DNA from: Acanthosepion esculentum
Taxonomy: Eukaryota > Mollusca > Cephalopoda > Sepiida > Sepiidae
Assembly (NCBI GenBank): GCA_964036315.1
Contig: OZ038479.1
Coordinates: 53,786,746 to 53,850,745 of the forward strand
Direction of reading: 5' to 3'
DNA length: 64,000 bases
Shown: positions 31,850-45,521 of the stretch, in pieces
How positions within the stretch are numbered: position 1 is the first letter of the stretch
How the letters are laid out: every line of letters starts with the position of its first letter
Program-made: the position numbers and the translations under genes
The notes under the pieces: generated by a model
The model's input: only the letters and a program-made list of their open reading frames with translations
The model's database searches: none
What the model was told of the DNA's origin: nothing

Positions 31850-34800
31850 CGCGGAAAAACATACATAACGTAATGAAAAAGGCCACAAACTTAATAAAAA
31901 TAAAGTTTTATCGTAAAAAAATAACATAAACATTTTGACTCAAAATGTTTATGTTATTATTAAGATGAAAGACCAAAGTATTTTTTAATTATTGTTTGTA
32001 ATTTTTTAATTCTTTCTAACATGTTCGAAATTTTGGTTAAAATTTTCTTGTTTTACTTCATCGGGGTGGTCAACTAATAACATTGACGTTTTCGCACTTT
32101 TTTCATATTTATTTGGAAATTCTTGTAAAAATCAAATGTTTGTTCGTTTTTAATTAAATTTTCGGAAATTATTCACAAATGAATGAAATTTTTTTTTTTT
32201 TTTTTTTTTTTTAGAAAATTTTGGTAAAAAAATATTTTTGTTTTAAATATGTTACTTCCCGCCAAACCTTTCTATTTCCTGAAAAAAAATTTTTTTAAGA
32301 GTAGGAGTCCTTGGAGATTGTAAATCACTTACTTTTTTTTTTTTTTTTTTCAAATTTGAGCTATTCTAAATGAAAATCTGCTCTGAATTGCAAAATAATG
32401 AATCCAATAAATAAAACTGACATTATTTAATTAGAAAAAGCTTTTAATTGCTTTTGTAAATAAGTTAAGGATATTATTGTCTGAAGAAATAAAATTTTTC
32501 TGATGAATAATGAATTTTTTCATTTATTTTTAAAAAATTTTAATCATGATAATTATTTTATTTTTCTGCTTCAATCACAATTTGAGTACCATAAGGTGAG
32601 TTTCACTTTCAACATGATGATAAAACAATAATAGCAAATCTTATTTGACTTCGTTTTTAATAACCTTTTTAGTTTTTAATTTTAACATTTCCATGTTACT
32701 CTTCTTGAAAATTTAGAGATTATGGAATATAAATATATTTTTTGTTTATTGGATTTTTAGGTCGATTTGACTGGAATGTTTTAAACGGAAAATAAAAACG
32801 CCTTCTTTTTCTCACTCGGTAGAAAAAAGTTAATAAATAAAAATAGGTATCTCCTCGAATTCGGTATGCGTCGTAAATTGAAAAGCTTTCTTGAAAGTTT
32901 CATTTTTTTACTGACCTTTATCTCCACTTTTTCGTTAAAGTATTATAACATGAGGGAAAAAAGACATCAAACTTAATAAAAACGAAGTCTTATCCTCAAA
33001 ATGTTTGTAATTATTAAGAGGAAAGACCAAAGATTTCTTTAATTATTTTTATGAATGTTTTTTACTCATTCCTACCAGGTTCGAAATTTTGGTTAAAAAT
33101 CCCTTTTTTTCTTTAATGCATTAACACGCAGAATAGGAATTCTTGTAAAAATCACATAATTGTTGAAATTTAATGAAACTTTTAGGACTTATTTACAAAT
33201 GAATTAATTTATTTTCGAAATTATTATTTTTTAGAAAATCTTGGTAAAAATATTTTTTTACGTCTGTTCAATGAATGTCTAAAAAAGAGCGTACCCTGAT
33301 GAAAAAAAAGGCCCAAACTTGATTAAAAAATTTTATATTCTCTAAATGTTTATGTCATTATTAAGAGGAAAGACCAAAGTATTTTTTGAGTATTTTTTTT
33401 CATAATCATGTCTTCCATTATTGACAGTTTTATAAACAAAAGTAAAATTCCCCATTTAAAAATCTTGTAAAATTCAATTATACTTTTTTCAAAAGTTATT
33501 TTAGGAAAATTAGAAAATTTAAAGTATACTTAATGTTATTTGAATGAAAAATTACTTACATTTGTAGCAGAAAATTTTTTAAAAGACATGTTCAACCGTG
33601 GTGATTGGTTTTAGGAGGTGTAAATGTATCGACAACTTACGTCACGGGAATTTATCGGATGGTAGGACAGAAGTGACAAAAATTGGGCTAATTTTAAGTA
33701 AATGAAATGCAATCATGCAGGCAGAGGAAATGACTCTAGTACACGTGATATTTTTCAGAAATGTGCATCCATAGTTTTGTCGAAGACAATTTTAATACAG
33801 TTTTTTGTATAAAAAATAAAATATTTTAAAAATAGATGCATGTAGTAGATTTTAATAAGCTTTCTAATTTATGATCTGTAAAAATAGTCCTTTTTAATAG
33901 GAGCATTTCTAGAGTTTTACAGTTTCAAATTTAATTTTAGAACAATTATTAATTTTATCATTTTTTTTATTTATAATTGAAAAAAAAACGAAAACAGTTC
34001 TTGTAAAAATTCATTTTTCAGCTGAAAAAAATTTTGGCTTTAGACAAAAACGTCATTAATATATATTATTCATAAAAGCCATTAAAAGCCTTTTTAATTA
34101 AATAATATCTTAGTTTTATTGAGTTTTCTACTTTAAATTCAAAGCAAAAGTTTGGGATGTTGTGTGTAAAATTTTACAAAACATTGATGATTTATATACT
34201 TCAAAGCCTTCATTTAATTAAAAAAAATTAAAGTTACTGGTTTTAAAGTTTTCATAAAATTAAGTAAGGGTAGGAGGTAACAGATGTAAAAAAAATATAT
34301 ATTTTTACCATGACTTTCTTAAAGACAAACATTTCTAAAATAAATTCATTCATGTTTTAATAAGTTCTGAAAGTTTCATTAAATTCTGACAATTATTTGA
34401 TTTTTGCAATAATTTCCACGTTAATGTGTTTTTAACTGAAAAAGGAAAAAAAAAAACCTATTGCTAAATATTAGGTGACCTCTGAAAAAGATTTTCAACC
34501 AAAATTTCAAACATGTTAAACAGGAATAAAAAATTGAAAAAATACTTTGGTCTCTCCTCTAATTAATAACATAAACTTTTTGCAATAAAACTTTGTTTTT
34601 ATTAAGTTTGGGGCCTTTTTCACCAGGGTACCACATTTTTCTTTTTAGTAAAAATGTGGACAAACCTATTAAGTACGTTCAATACTTTGCTAAAAAAGAG
34701 CATACCCTGATGAAAAAAAGGCCCCAAACTTGATTAATCAGGTTTTTTTTATTGTCTAAATGTTTATTATCAAGAGGAAAGACCAAACTATTTTTTTAAT

Positions 34801-36300
34801 ATTTAAAAAATGTTTTTAATCTTTTCTAGCACATTAAAAAGTTTAGTTAAATTTAGTTAGAAAAATTTACATAAAATCGATCATGTCGTCCATTTTTGAC
34901 AACTTTGTAAACAAAAGTGAAATTCTCTGTTTAAAAATCTTGTAAAATTATTTTTTTTTTTTTCAAAAGCTATTTTAGGAAAATTAAAAAATTTAAAGTA
35001 TACTTAATGTAATTGGAAACAAAAATTACTTAATTTTTTAGCAGAAAAAATTTAGTTGGAAATAAGAGAAGCATGTCTAACATTGATGATTGGTTTTGGA
35101 GATGTGAATTGACATTTACATCAATGTATTGACAACTATTATCTGGGCAATTTATCTAAAAAAAAAACATCTCTAAAATAATTTCACTAATTTTTTAATA
35201 AGTTCTAAAAGTTACATTAAAATCTGACTTTTTTTTTGTAAGAATTTCCAAATTAATGTGTTTTTCAACTGGAAAAAATGCTAAAAAACTGACATACAAA
35301 AACAAGATTTTCAACCAAAATTTCAAACATTTTAGAAATGATTTTAAAGTACTTTGGTCTTTCCTTTTATTAATAACATGAATTTTTCATGATTTTTTAT
35401 TAAGTTTTAATTAAGTTTGGACCCTTTTTTCACCATGCTATGCTGTTTTTCAGCAAATTATTGAACATACCTAATTTAGGTTGATTTGACTGGAATGTTT
35501 TTAAATGAAGAAAACAACTTTTTCTGACTTGGTAGAAAGAAATGATTAAAAAATAAAAATTATCCATGATATGTTTTAAATATGAATATAAAAAAAATAA
35601 ATTTAACGAAGTAAGCAACCCATTCAAAATTTCATAAAAGAATAACACTGATTAAATCATTGCAGCCAAGTGAAAAACTATCCGCTTTTGTTAGAAAGAA
35701 AATCACGTTTCATTTTTAATTTTATATTTAAAATTTTTGTTTGTTTGGACAGCTGTTATTTCCACTTGATTTGTTTCAGTTCAATTTTGCAAAGTTTCCT
35801 TAGGAAGTCTCAGATGGCAGAACTTACTCATCACTTTGCAAGAAAAAACAAAATGTCTGATGAAAAAAATCAATTTTAATCTGCTGCATAAATATGAGAT
35901 ACAAATCAAATATCTGTTAAAAATTAAAATTATAATTCACTTCTATTTTTAGGTACCACCTCAAATTTTCTAAAAAGGAAACAAAAAGAAAACAAAGAAA
36001 CCATGAATCATATTTTAATACTTAATTACAATTCAAAGTCAAATTTTGATATTTGACAAAAATAGCCTGTAAGTACCTCCAAGATTTTCTAAAACAGAGC
36101 ATACTGTGATGAAATCAGGCCCCAAACTTGATAAAAACAATGTTTTATCATCAAAATGTTATTAAAAAGAGGAAAGACTAAATTATTTTTTAAAATTCTT
36201 TTTGAAATTTTAGCTTTGTTTGTTTTCTTTTTATTTTTTGTTTTTTGCATGAAAAACACAGTTTTTTCAAATTTTTGCAAAAAATAAAACAATTGTTAGA
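31850..36300. repeat. Cluster of dispersed AT-rich repeat copies, unit 2 spacer
   Basis: Counterpart of 8340-12790 with scattered substitutions and homopolymer length changes, lacking the left arm of the 40-bp hairpin. Same forward and reverse repeat copies. No gene. Confidence 0.65.
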
Positions 36301-36376
36301 TTTGAATTAAATTTTCAGGACTTACTTATAAATGAATGAAATTTAAAAACAATTTTGTTTGTATTTTAGTAAATGG

Positions 36377-36397
36377 TATATATATATATATATATAT
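36377..36397. repeat. (TA)n microsatellite, unit 2
   Basis: 21 bases, the same length as 12865-12885. Confidence 0.95.
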
Positions 36398-36591
36398 TAC
36401 ACATGTTACCACACACTCACTTAATTTTTTAAAATTTCCAGAAATTAAAATTTGAGCCTCTTCATATTTATATTAGTTAAAAGCAGGATTCCTTGGAAAA
36501 TATAAATCATCAATTTTCCTCAAACTCTACTCTTGATTCATCTGTAATATCCCTGCTTAACTTCCCTCTTACAACTTAGTCTCTGTTGAGT

Positions 36592-38040
36592 GATATGCAT
36601 ATAACCCCTTTCATTGTTTCTGCTATCTAACCAAGATACCCACGAAGCCTGTGGACCCGATGGTATCCTTGTAATAGTCATTAAGAAGAGTGCTCCCAAA
36701 CTGGCTCCTGTTTTCCAGCCTGCTGGAAGTCCTCAGTGGTTGTTCCCATTCTTGCTGAGTTGCCTGATCCTTCCAAGTATTTTAGCTTTTTGGGGGGGGT
36801 CTGTTAACCTTTACCTGTTTTTGGGAAACTCCTAGAGGCCCTAATCAATGTGGAATTGATTCATAATCTCTCATTGCAAGGCTTTATCTCAGACAAACAA
36901 TATGGCTTTTATTTCTCCAAGTCAATTGCTGACTGATTGTGGAAAGAGTCTATCTATAAATACCAGGAAGCCCAAACTGTAGCATTGGACATCTCAAAAG
37001 CCTCTGAGAGTGTCTAGCATTCAGGTCTTCAACAGAAGCTCAAATGTTATGGTACCTCCAAACACTTTTTTGAACTGATCCAGTCTTTCCTACCAAATTA
37101 TAAAATGAAAGTTTTTCTGTACAGCCACTCATCTAGATCCTTTTGTACTAATGCAGGTGTCCCCCCAGGACTCCATCCTTAGTCCTACTCTGCTTTTAAT
37201 TTTCATTAATGACCTTCCTGATGATATCAATGCTGATGGTATCAATGCTGATGACACAATTTACTCCTGCCTTGATTGTAAAGCTTATCAGTCCAACAAG
37301 GTCAGAATATTAGGAAATGTCCAAAATGACCTCAACTCAGTTATTAACTGGGGCAAAAGATGGCGTGTTAATTTTAACACCGCCAAAACTAAACTTTTCT
37401 CCATTACTCATCTACTGATATGAAGTGGAAAAATCCATTTCTAGGTGATCTGCTAAGAAAGTTGGGCAAGACAATTTTTCTCTCCAGAATCTCTCATACA
37501 TGAGTCTACCATTCATCCAAGCTTAGAATATTGCTGCAGGTGCATCAGACAATATGTGGTCTGGTGCCTCTGCAATTTACCATGAGCTCCTTGATAAGAT
37601 CCAAAGAAGAATCAGCAATATTATTGGTCCTGATCTGGCAACTCAGCTTCAGTCACTTTCCCACCACTGTAAGGTTGCTTTTCTATGTCTTTTCTATGAA
37701 TACTTTCATGGTAATTGTTCAGATGAGCTATGGTACCTAGAGTTTTTGAATTTAAGTGCAGCACTAGGCTGGTGTCGCGATGTTGTCAATTTACAGTTGA
37801 GCTGGCTAGATATAGCCATAAATTCTATGATAAAAGTTTCTTTTCACACTTCTCCCTTGTGTAACTCTCTTCCAGCTCCATGCTTCCAGCCAACTTTAAT
37901 CTGCAAATATTTAAATGCAATGTCAATCACTATCTACTGCCCTCCTGGTTACTCTTTTCTCTTTCTGCTAATCATTATTGCTTCTGTTCCTAATTCTCCC
38001 ACACACTGTACCTCCGTGTGTTTTAGTGCATTCATGGGAT
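36592..38040 (+). pseudogene. Decayed LINE reverse transcriptase, unit 2
   Basis: Near-identical to 13080-14480, with the same stops and shifts. It carries a 15-bp in-frame tandem duplication next to the catalytic site (INADGINADDT, near 37226-37258), which unit 1 lacks. It retains 14 bp near 37870 that unit 1 lost between CTTCCAG direct repeats. Inactive. Confidence 0.85.
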
Positions 38041-38121
38041 GACACCAATTTAGAAAAAAATTGTTTTATGTCAAACACAAACACCATTTACCAAAGATCT
38101 GCTCTGAATCCTAAGGTAAAA

Positions 38122-41100
38122 GAAAGATGTAATAAAAGTATTATTTAATTAGAAAATAATTTATAATACTTTTAAATCGTGTAAAATTCTGTATTGGGCT
38201 ATTTCCTGGATGTGATATAGTAATTAAGTGGCAACAAAATTTACAAATCCAAAATTGAAAAGATTAATCAACTTAGTTGAGCTGTTCTTTTTTAAAAATA
38301 ATTTTTTTATTTTGTATTTTTTTTTTCTTAATACGTTCCTTATTTTCATGTATGGTATACTGAAATTGCTATTATTATGATATAAAACTTTTGTCCCTTT
38401 ATTAGGTCGCTTCAGTTTTACGTTTCAACGGGTTTTCAAAATTTCTTATTCAGCTTTAAAAGTATAAAGCTTAAACTGAGTTTTACTTTTTTCAATTACT
38501 ATTTTGCTAAATATTTTTATTTTATGTATTTACATTAGCGTGGGACATACTTCAGTTGAATAATCATAGTATTCCATTTGTTATTAAATTATAAAATTAA
38601 TTGAAAATTTTATAGTATTTTAAATTTTTTTATTTTTTGCATCTTCGAAAGGTAAATAAAAGTCAATAAAATATTAAATAATTACGGAAAATATGTTCAT
38701 TTGTAAAAATTACTAGGTAGTTAAAACCCAAAAATATGCGTTCACTTAGATTTCTGACAGTTGGGTCATCCATAGTAGCTCTCATTGCTTCCTCAATCAG
38801 CAGTCCATTAAACGTTGGATCAGATGAACAGGACCAATCGTTAATAATTGGTTGTATATGATTTTTTATGCTATAAGTAAGTAATATTTATTTCAAATCA
38901 GATTAATTTAACTTTAAATTTCCTAATTTTACTAAAATAACGTGTCAGAAATATATATTTATTTTTTGAAAGAATTTTAAAATAGAAAAATTTGATTTGT
39001 TTAGTTTACAAATTTCTTAAAATTAAAAAAATGGCCGCTTTTAAGAAAATTTTGTAGGTACCAACATGAGATCACTGGAAAATTAGCATAGCAGGATAAT
39101 AACGGCTTTAAACTTGACGAAAACAAAATTTTATCGTCTAAATGTTTGTTTTTATTAAGAGGAAAGAACAAAGTAATTTTTAATTTTTTTTAATCTTTAT
39201 TAGAACATTCTAACTTCTGATTGAAAAACCTTTTTCTCTTCATCAGCTAAAGTCCTACTAATAACATGGCGGATTTTTTGTTATTTTTTTTTTTAAATGG
39301 CAGACATTAATTTTGAAAATGTTGCAAAAATAAAAATAACTGTCGGATTTTAATGAAACTTTCAGAAACTATTCACAAATGATGGAAATTATTATAAATA
39401 TGTTTATTTATTTTAAGTCATGGGAAAAATATTTTTCTATATTTATTACCCCCATAACTAATTTTATGAAAACTCTTGAAATTCAAATGTGTACATTTTT
39501 AGTGATTAATTAGTTCAAAGCTTTGAGGAAAGTAAATCATTTTTTTTTTTAGTTGACACCCTTCTACCTTAAAATCAGCTCTGAACTATAACATGCAAAA
39601 CTCAATAAAATAAAAGATATTATGTAATTTCAAAAGCTTTTAGTTGCTTTTACGAATATGGATAATATTTTCTGGAAGCAAAAAAGCGTTTTCGATGAAA
39701 AATAAATTTTTACAACAATTATTTATTTTTTAAATTATATTATTTTTTACATTAAAGTTGTTAAATATTCTAAAATTAATGAAAATGATATACAGTTTAG
39801 TCAGTGTTACTATTAAGTAGATAAATATCATTACAGATTATAAAATAAACCTGGTTACAATCAGCAATTTGCAAATAAAAATCTAATATAACGTTTTTTG
39901 TTTATGTCCAAAAATAGCTTAATTCAAATATACGGAAGACCGGAAGCATCATGAAAACAATAGTTCGTCACGTAGTCTGCGTTGGTAGTGACATAAACAT
40001 TTTGACGATAAAATTCTGCTCTCGTCAAGTTTAAGGCCGTTTTTATCATGCTATGCCTGCTTAAAAATAACGAGGTAAATAAGTTGTTCGCATAAAGCTA
40101 AACTGTCACTTATGACATTCCGTACTATAACTTTTCCTCCCGTAAGGTGTCAGAGCATGATGAAATCACGCACATGTCACTTGTCAATCAACACCACTGC
40201 TAAGACTGGCTTTTTCTCATTTTAAAGTACATTTTTTTCAGCGCAGAAAGTAAGTAATGTTTGTTTCAAAATATATTAAATAAACTTTATAATTTCTAAT
40301 TTTCTTAAATTACTTTTTTAAAAAATCATAATTGATTTTTTAAAAAGAATTTTAAACGGAGACTTTCACTTTTATAAACAAAAGTTAAAAAAATGGCTGA
40401 TGATCGATTTTCTGTCAATTTTGCTGATAAAAAAAATAGAAGATTTTTAACGATAATTTTGGACGTGCTTGAAATTATTAAAAAATGATCAAAAAATGAT
40501 CAAAAATACTTTGATCTTTCCTCTTGATAATAACATAAATATTTAAACGATAAAAAATTATTTTCATCAAGTTTGAGACCGTTATTTTCCTGCTATGCTC
40601 ATTTTCCAGGGATTTCACGTTGGTTTCTATTTTTATGAAATTTTCAGGACTTATTTAGAAATGAATTAAAGTATTTTAGATATGTTTATATTAGAAAATC
40701 TTGGTAAATAAATTTCTTTTTACATTTTTATGAAAACTTGAGAAATTCAACGTGATAATTTTCAGTTTGGTTAAAAATAGAATTCTTTAGAGAATTTAAA
40801 TCATGGAATTTTTTGCCAAAATTGGACCCCATCTTTTCGAAAATCTGCTCTGAATCAAAAAGAATAAAATGCAGTAAAACTGAGATATTATTTAATTAGA
40901 GAAGCTTTTAATTGCTTTTATGAATATTGTCACACCTACCATATGACTATTGGTGAATTAGCTCCCTTGCTTGAAAAAACTAATGTACACCTTTCTGGCT
41001 AATGTACTGTTGGGTTACCTCCTAAAAATTTTATCATTCTCTTCTTACTTTTCTGCTTATATGACAACACGTAAATCTCTTGCAGAAGAACGCATTGCCT

Positions 41101-42918
41101 TTTTGGAAACATAGGAACAATACATATCTACACACACACATACATATGCACATTTACTCACTACACATACTTTGGAGCACTAGGTTTTCACATTCATTCA
41201 CAAAAACACTGTAAAAATTATTTACATCACAGATATAAAAAACAGGATTTTTAACCGAAATTTCAAACATGTCAGAAAGGCTTAAAGAATCTTTTGAAAT
41301 AATTACAAAATTCCTTGTTCATTCCTCTTAATAATAACATAAAAGTTTATTTTATTAATTTTTGGGCCGTTTTTTATCATGTTATGCTGCTTTTTCAGTG
41401 AGCAAGTGAACATGACTATTTTTGTATATGTAAAACTGTGCCAAATTCTATAGATACAGTGGCACATACATGACACTCAGAAAATAAAAGTGACTACTGT
41501 AGTAAATTTAGAGCCAAAATTCTCTAAAATTCAGTAAAACATTAGATTATGGAGAATATTTTTTTGTTTAAATTTTTAAGATGACCAATTACTTAAAAAG
41601 TCTTCTTTGCATTAAATTCCTCAATCATTTTTTCTTAGTTAAAGCCCCCAACAAAACCCCACATCACCCCTCTAGAACAACATTTAATAACAATCTATGT
41701 GTCATGGAGATGGTAAAAAGCGGTCAACATAAATGAATAAAACTACCATCAAGTTCAAAAATGCAGTTCTGTGGTATTTTAAACTTAAAAAAATAACAGT
41801 TGTTTCAAATCAGATAAGTATACTTTAAAAATTTGCTAACATTCCTCTAAAGTTTCAGAAAAGTACATTTTTTTATAAAGAGATTTACGTTTTTTTATAT
41901 TACTTTGCTAAAAATGCTGCTAAATTCAAACATTTTAAAAATAAAATTCTAATCAATTTTTTAAATTAGTTTTGAAATACAGCATAGTATTTTATTTATT
42001 GGAAATATTAAATTTAATCTCTCAGCATGAAATTAAAACAAAAATAAAAGTTCCAAGCAAAATTTTTCTTTAGTAAAAAATAATTTTAAATGTTAGGTAT
42101 TGCATTTTTGTAAAGATAACTATATTTGTATTAGTTAAAAACAAAAAAGCAGGACTCTTTCGAGAATTTAAATCATCAATCTGTTTATGTCAAATAGAAA
42201 TGCCATTAAGCATAAAATTCACCCTGAATCATAAAATAAAAATATTTAATTAGAAAAGCTTTTAATTGCTTTTATAAATAAGATATATTAAGGACACTAT
42301 TTATTGTCTTAAGAAAAAAAAATCTTTTTTGATGAATAATGTATTTTTACAAGAATTGATTTAATTTTTCTTAAATTTAGATAAAATTTATGAAGTTTTA
42401 AAGCTTTTAAAATTCTGTATTAATTTCAGCCTTTTAGATGATATTATTAAGTAAAAGCTATATCTGCTAATCATAAATGAAAAAGCTAAATATGATTCAT
42501 TAAACACTGATATTTTAAAAATGAATTTGACTTTTTTTTGCATGTGTATAAACATGCCAATTTTTGTAAGTACAAGCAACCATATATCACATTATCAGAA
42601 AATAAGAGTGATGATTATAGTAAATTTAAAGCCAAAAAGTATCTAAGATTTAGTGAAACATTAGATTACAGAGAATATTTTGCTAAATTTTTCAGGTAAC
42701 TGAATACTTATTATATAAAAATGGGGCTTACGTAACTTTCTTCAGTTATGTTTTTCAGATAAATTCTCTGTATAACAACATTAGATCTGTTATCAGGCTG
42801 TCAACACAACTGCTGTCGGAATAAAAACGCAGTTACTGTCAGGTTAAAAAATGCATTTTTTTGATATTTTAAACTGAAAATTAATATTTTTTTCAAATCA
42901 AATTAATTATACTCTGAA
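38122..42918. other. AT-rich spacer of unit 2, no gene
   Basis: Matches 14600-19396. Single-base differences occur up to about 40617; none were seen after that. It carries the same repeat modules. Confidence 0.6.
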
Positions 42919-43532
42919 TCAGCTGATAGTACATTTGATTTCTGGAAAACTTCTTAATAAAGGGAATTACATTTTAATAAAAGATGGCTAAAAAGGAGGC
43001 ACTAAAGAGCTTCTTTTGAAAAAGAAGAGAATCTTTCCAGTCAATTTAAATTCGTTTTTGAAATGCAGGAAATATTTTGCTTATTGGAAATATTAAATAT
43101 AATCTATTAGATCGAAATTGAAACTAAAAGGTTTCCAGTGTTAGATATTGTGTTTTTTGTGGAGGTCTCTATGTTTGTTATTATCAAGTGGAATGACCAA
43201 AGTATTTTTTTTATTATTTTATTTAATTTTTGAATCTTTTCTAGCATGTTCAAATTTTGGTTAAAAAATCTTGTTTTTCCTGTGTTCGTGCTGGGTGGGA
43301 ATGTTAACAGAGGAAATTTAGCATCTTTTTTGTGGTAAAAACACATTGATTTGGAAAATGTTGCAGAATATAAATAATTACTGAGTTTTAATGAATTTTT
43401 CTGCATTTATTCACAAAGGAATTTTTTTTTTCAATCATGGTAAAAAATTTATTTAATTTTCTTTTTACATCTGTTACACTCACTTATGTAATTTTACATA
43501 TGTTGTAATTTGCTTTTCTTATTGTTTTTCTG

Positions 43533-43758
43533 TAACACTGTATTACTGGTTCTCATGTCGTATTCATGTCTATGCTTGGCCAGCTTAGGAAATTTTAGTA
43601 ACCTAGCAGATAACAACAAATTGTAATATGAGCTTTGGTAAATAACACTCCGTATTACTGGTTCCCATGTTGTATACATGTCTATGCTTAGCTAGCTTAG
43701 GAAATTTTTGTGACCTAGCAGATAACAACAAATTGTAATCTGAGCTTTGATAAATTAT
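43533..43758. repeat. Tandem duplication of about 111 bp, unit 3
   Basis: Identical counterpart of 20011-20236. Confidence 0.85.
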
Positions 43759-43801
43759 GGTTACTGGGACATTAAGTTTAAAAACTCATACACTGATCTT
43801 C

Positions 43802-44082
43802 TCAATGACTCATGGCCCAGTGGATTGAATCTAGTGACTTGACCCAGTGAGTTGTGAGTTCAATACCTGGCTACAGCAGAGGGGAACAAAACATTGGAAA
43901 GTTTAGTTTAAAAGGGAGATAACTGATACTGAGATATCCAGAAGAGGCTGGAAAATTAAATTACTCTGGTGGATGAAATAAAAAGCTCAGTTTGAAATTC
44001 CAATCACCTGAAGAAGGCCAAAGAGTACAGTCGAAACATTGTGAATATAGCAACAAAATGTAAAAAATGTAAATAATTACAA
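43802..44082 (+). mobile_element. tRNA-derived SINE, unit 3 copy
   Basis: A-box-like motif at 43813-43824 and B-box-like motif at 43856-43867; identical to the unit 2 copy. Confidence 0.75.
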
Positions 44083-45272
44083 AACCTCATTTCAGAAATA
44101 TGGAGAGATATTAAAGTTAACTTTGTCGTAATTTGAACACTTAATACCTATTTGGATTCTGTTGCAATTAGATCAAGAGAAGTAGTGAGTTACCTGTCAA
44201 GATCTATAACTGTCAAGAACCATTAACAGGGTTAAATATCTTAAGTCTATTATAAATTCTGGAAATGCTAGGCTTCAGTTGACCAAACCAAATGTCACAC
44301 TTTACATGATTTACTATTGAATTTTAAAACACTTCAATGATGAGGTGGTTTTATGAAAATATTAACAGTGTAGAAAAGGATAACATTTATATGAACATTG
44401 CTTTCCAATATTATATGAATCACCCTTTATGGATATCTTATAGTATTTAGTTTGATAAAAATTAAACTGAATGTCTCCAGATTACTATTTTTAACATGTG
44501 TAAAACTCAATGAGGTCAGGATTTTATAAGTAAATAAATTCACTGGGGTAATTGCATGAAGCATTTGACATAATGTTAAATGCAGGCTTCTGTAAATAAT
44601 TTTCATCATTTATTGAACACTGGAAATTTTATGCACAGCCAATACTTAGTTGATTTGTATCATATAATGAAAGGCAGATTTGTCATTTTTGTATTTATTT
44701 CCCTAAAAGATTTCTTGCTGAATATTATAATAACTATTTGAAGGTAAACAACTTTTCATAATATCACATTTAAAAACGTCTTTGTTTCTATAGAGATGAT
44801 ACACATTAAAATTGACGGCACAATGATTTTTTTCATTGTGTTTATATCTAGTTTTAATATTTGATTCATAACAGCAAACCATTAATCGCCTGATTGCTTC
44901 ACTTCCTTTAAATTTAATGTTTTAGCTTCCTGTCAAGATTCATTCCTAAATGAATGTTCTTTCAGTTATTTTTATTCACCTTATTTATATCATAATCACT
45001 CTGATATTGTTTGTCTTTTGTGAAAACTGAATTTCTTGACAAGTGGAAAGGAGAATTTTTAAAGAATAATATTTTAGACATTTTAAATTTTTTCAGAAAA
45101 ATACCATTGTATTTGCATAACGTTTTTCAACTCAAAAGGGAAACATTGATTTTTCTATTGATCATTCTTGGTTGCTGCATTATTGCATCCATCCGCTGAT
45201 CTCAACTATCCTATCCTGTATGTGTTGTTAAATATATACTGATTTGATATATTATTTGCTATCTTTGTTAAT

Positions 45273-45298
45273 TTGTTTGATTTGTTTTTCTTCACAGA
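45273..45298 (+). other. Candidate 3' splice site before zinc-finger exon, copy 3
   Basis: TTTGATTTGTTTTTCTTCACAG with the AG at 45296-45297, identical to copy 2. Confidence 0.55.
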
Positions 45299-45521
45299 TT
45301 TTTGGGCTGAACAGAAAATCATGATATTCAATAAAACCTGTTATTATTGGGAATGTAAATGAAAGCAAACCAGACTTTTGACTTTCTATCAAGAGCAGTG
45401 AAATATATACTGCAACATTCATATACAAGTTGTGTAAGTATATTTTCAAAAGCATATTAATGGGCAAGAAAACATGTAATTTGAAGACTGGGATATTTTT
45501 TGTGGAATCATAGTGTTACAT

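Larger units (their letters stand above)
19397..42918 (+). repeat. Tandem locus unit 2 (23.5 kb)
   Basis: This is a complete unit with zinc-finger copy 2, a P-element relic, two minisatellites, a SINE head-to-head pair, a TC microsatellite, spacer and LINE relic. It repeats in unit 3 at a constant offset of 23522 up to the TC tract near 28800, then 23528. It repeats with unit 1 at 23511-23522 through the spacer. Identity to unit 3 is complete wherever I compared the first half. Confidence 0.9.
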
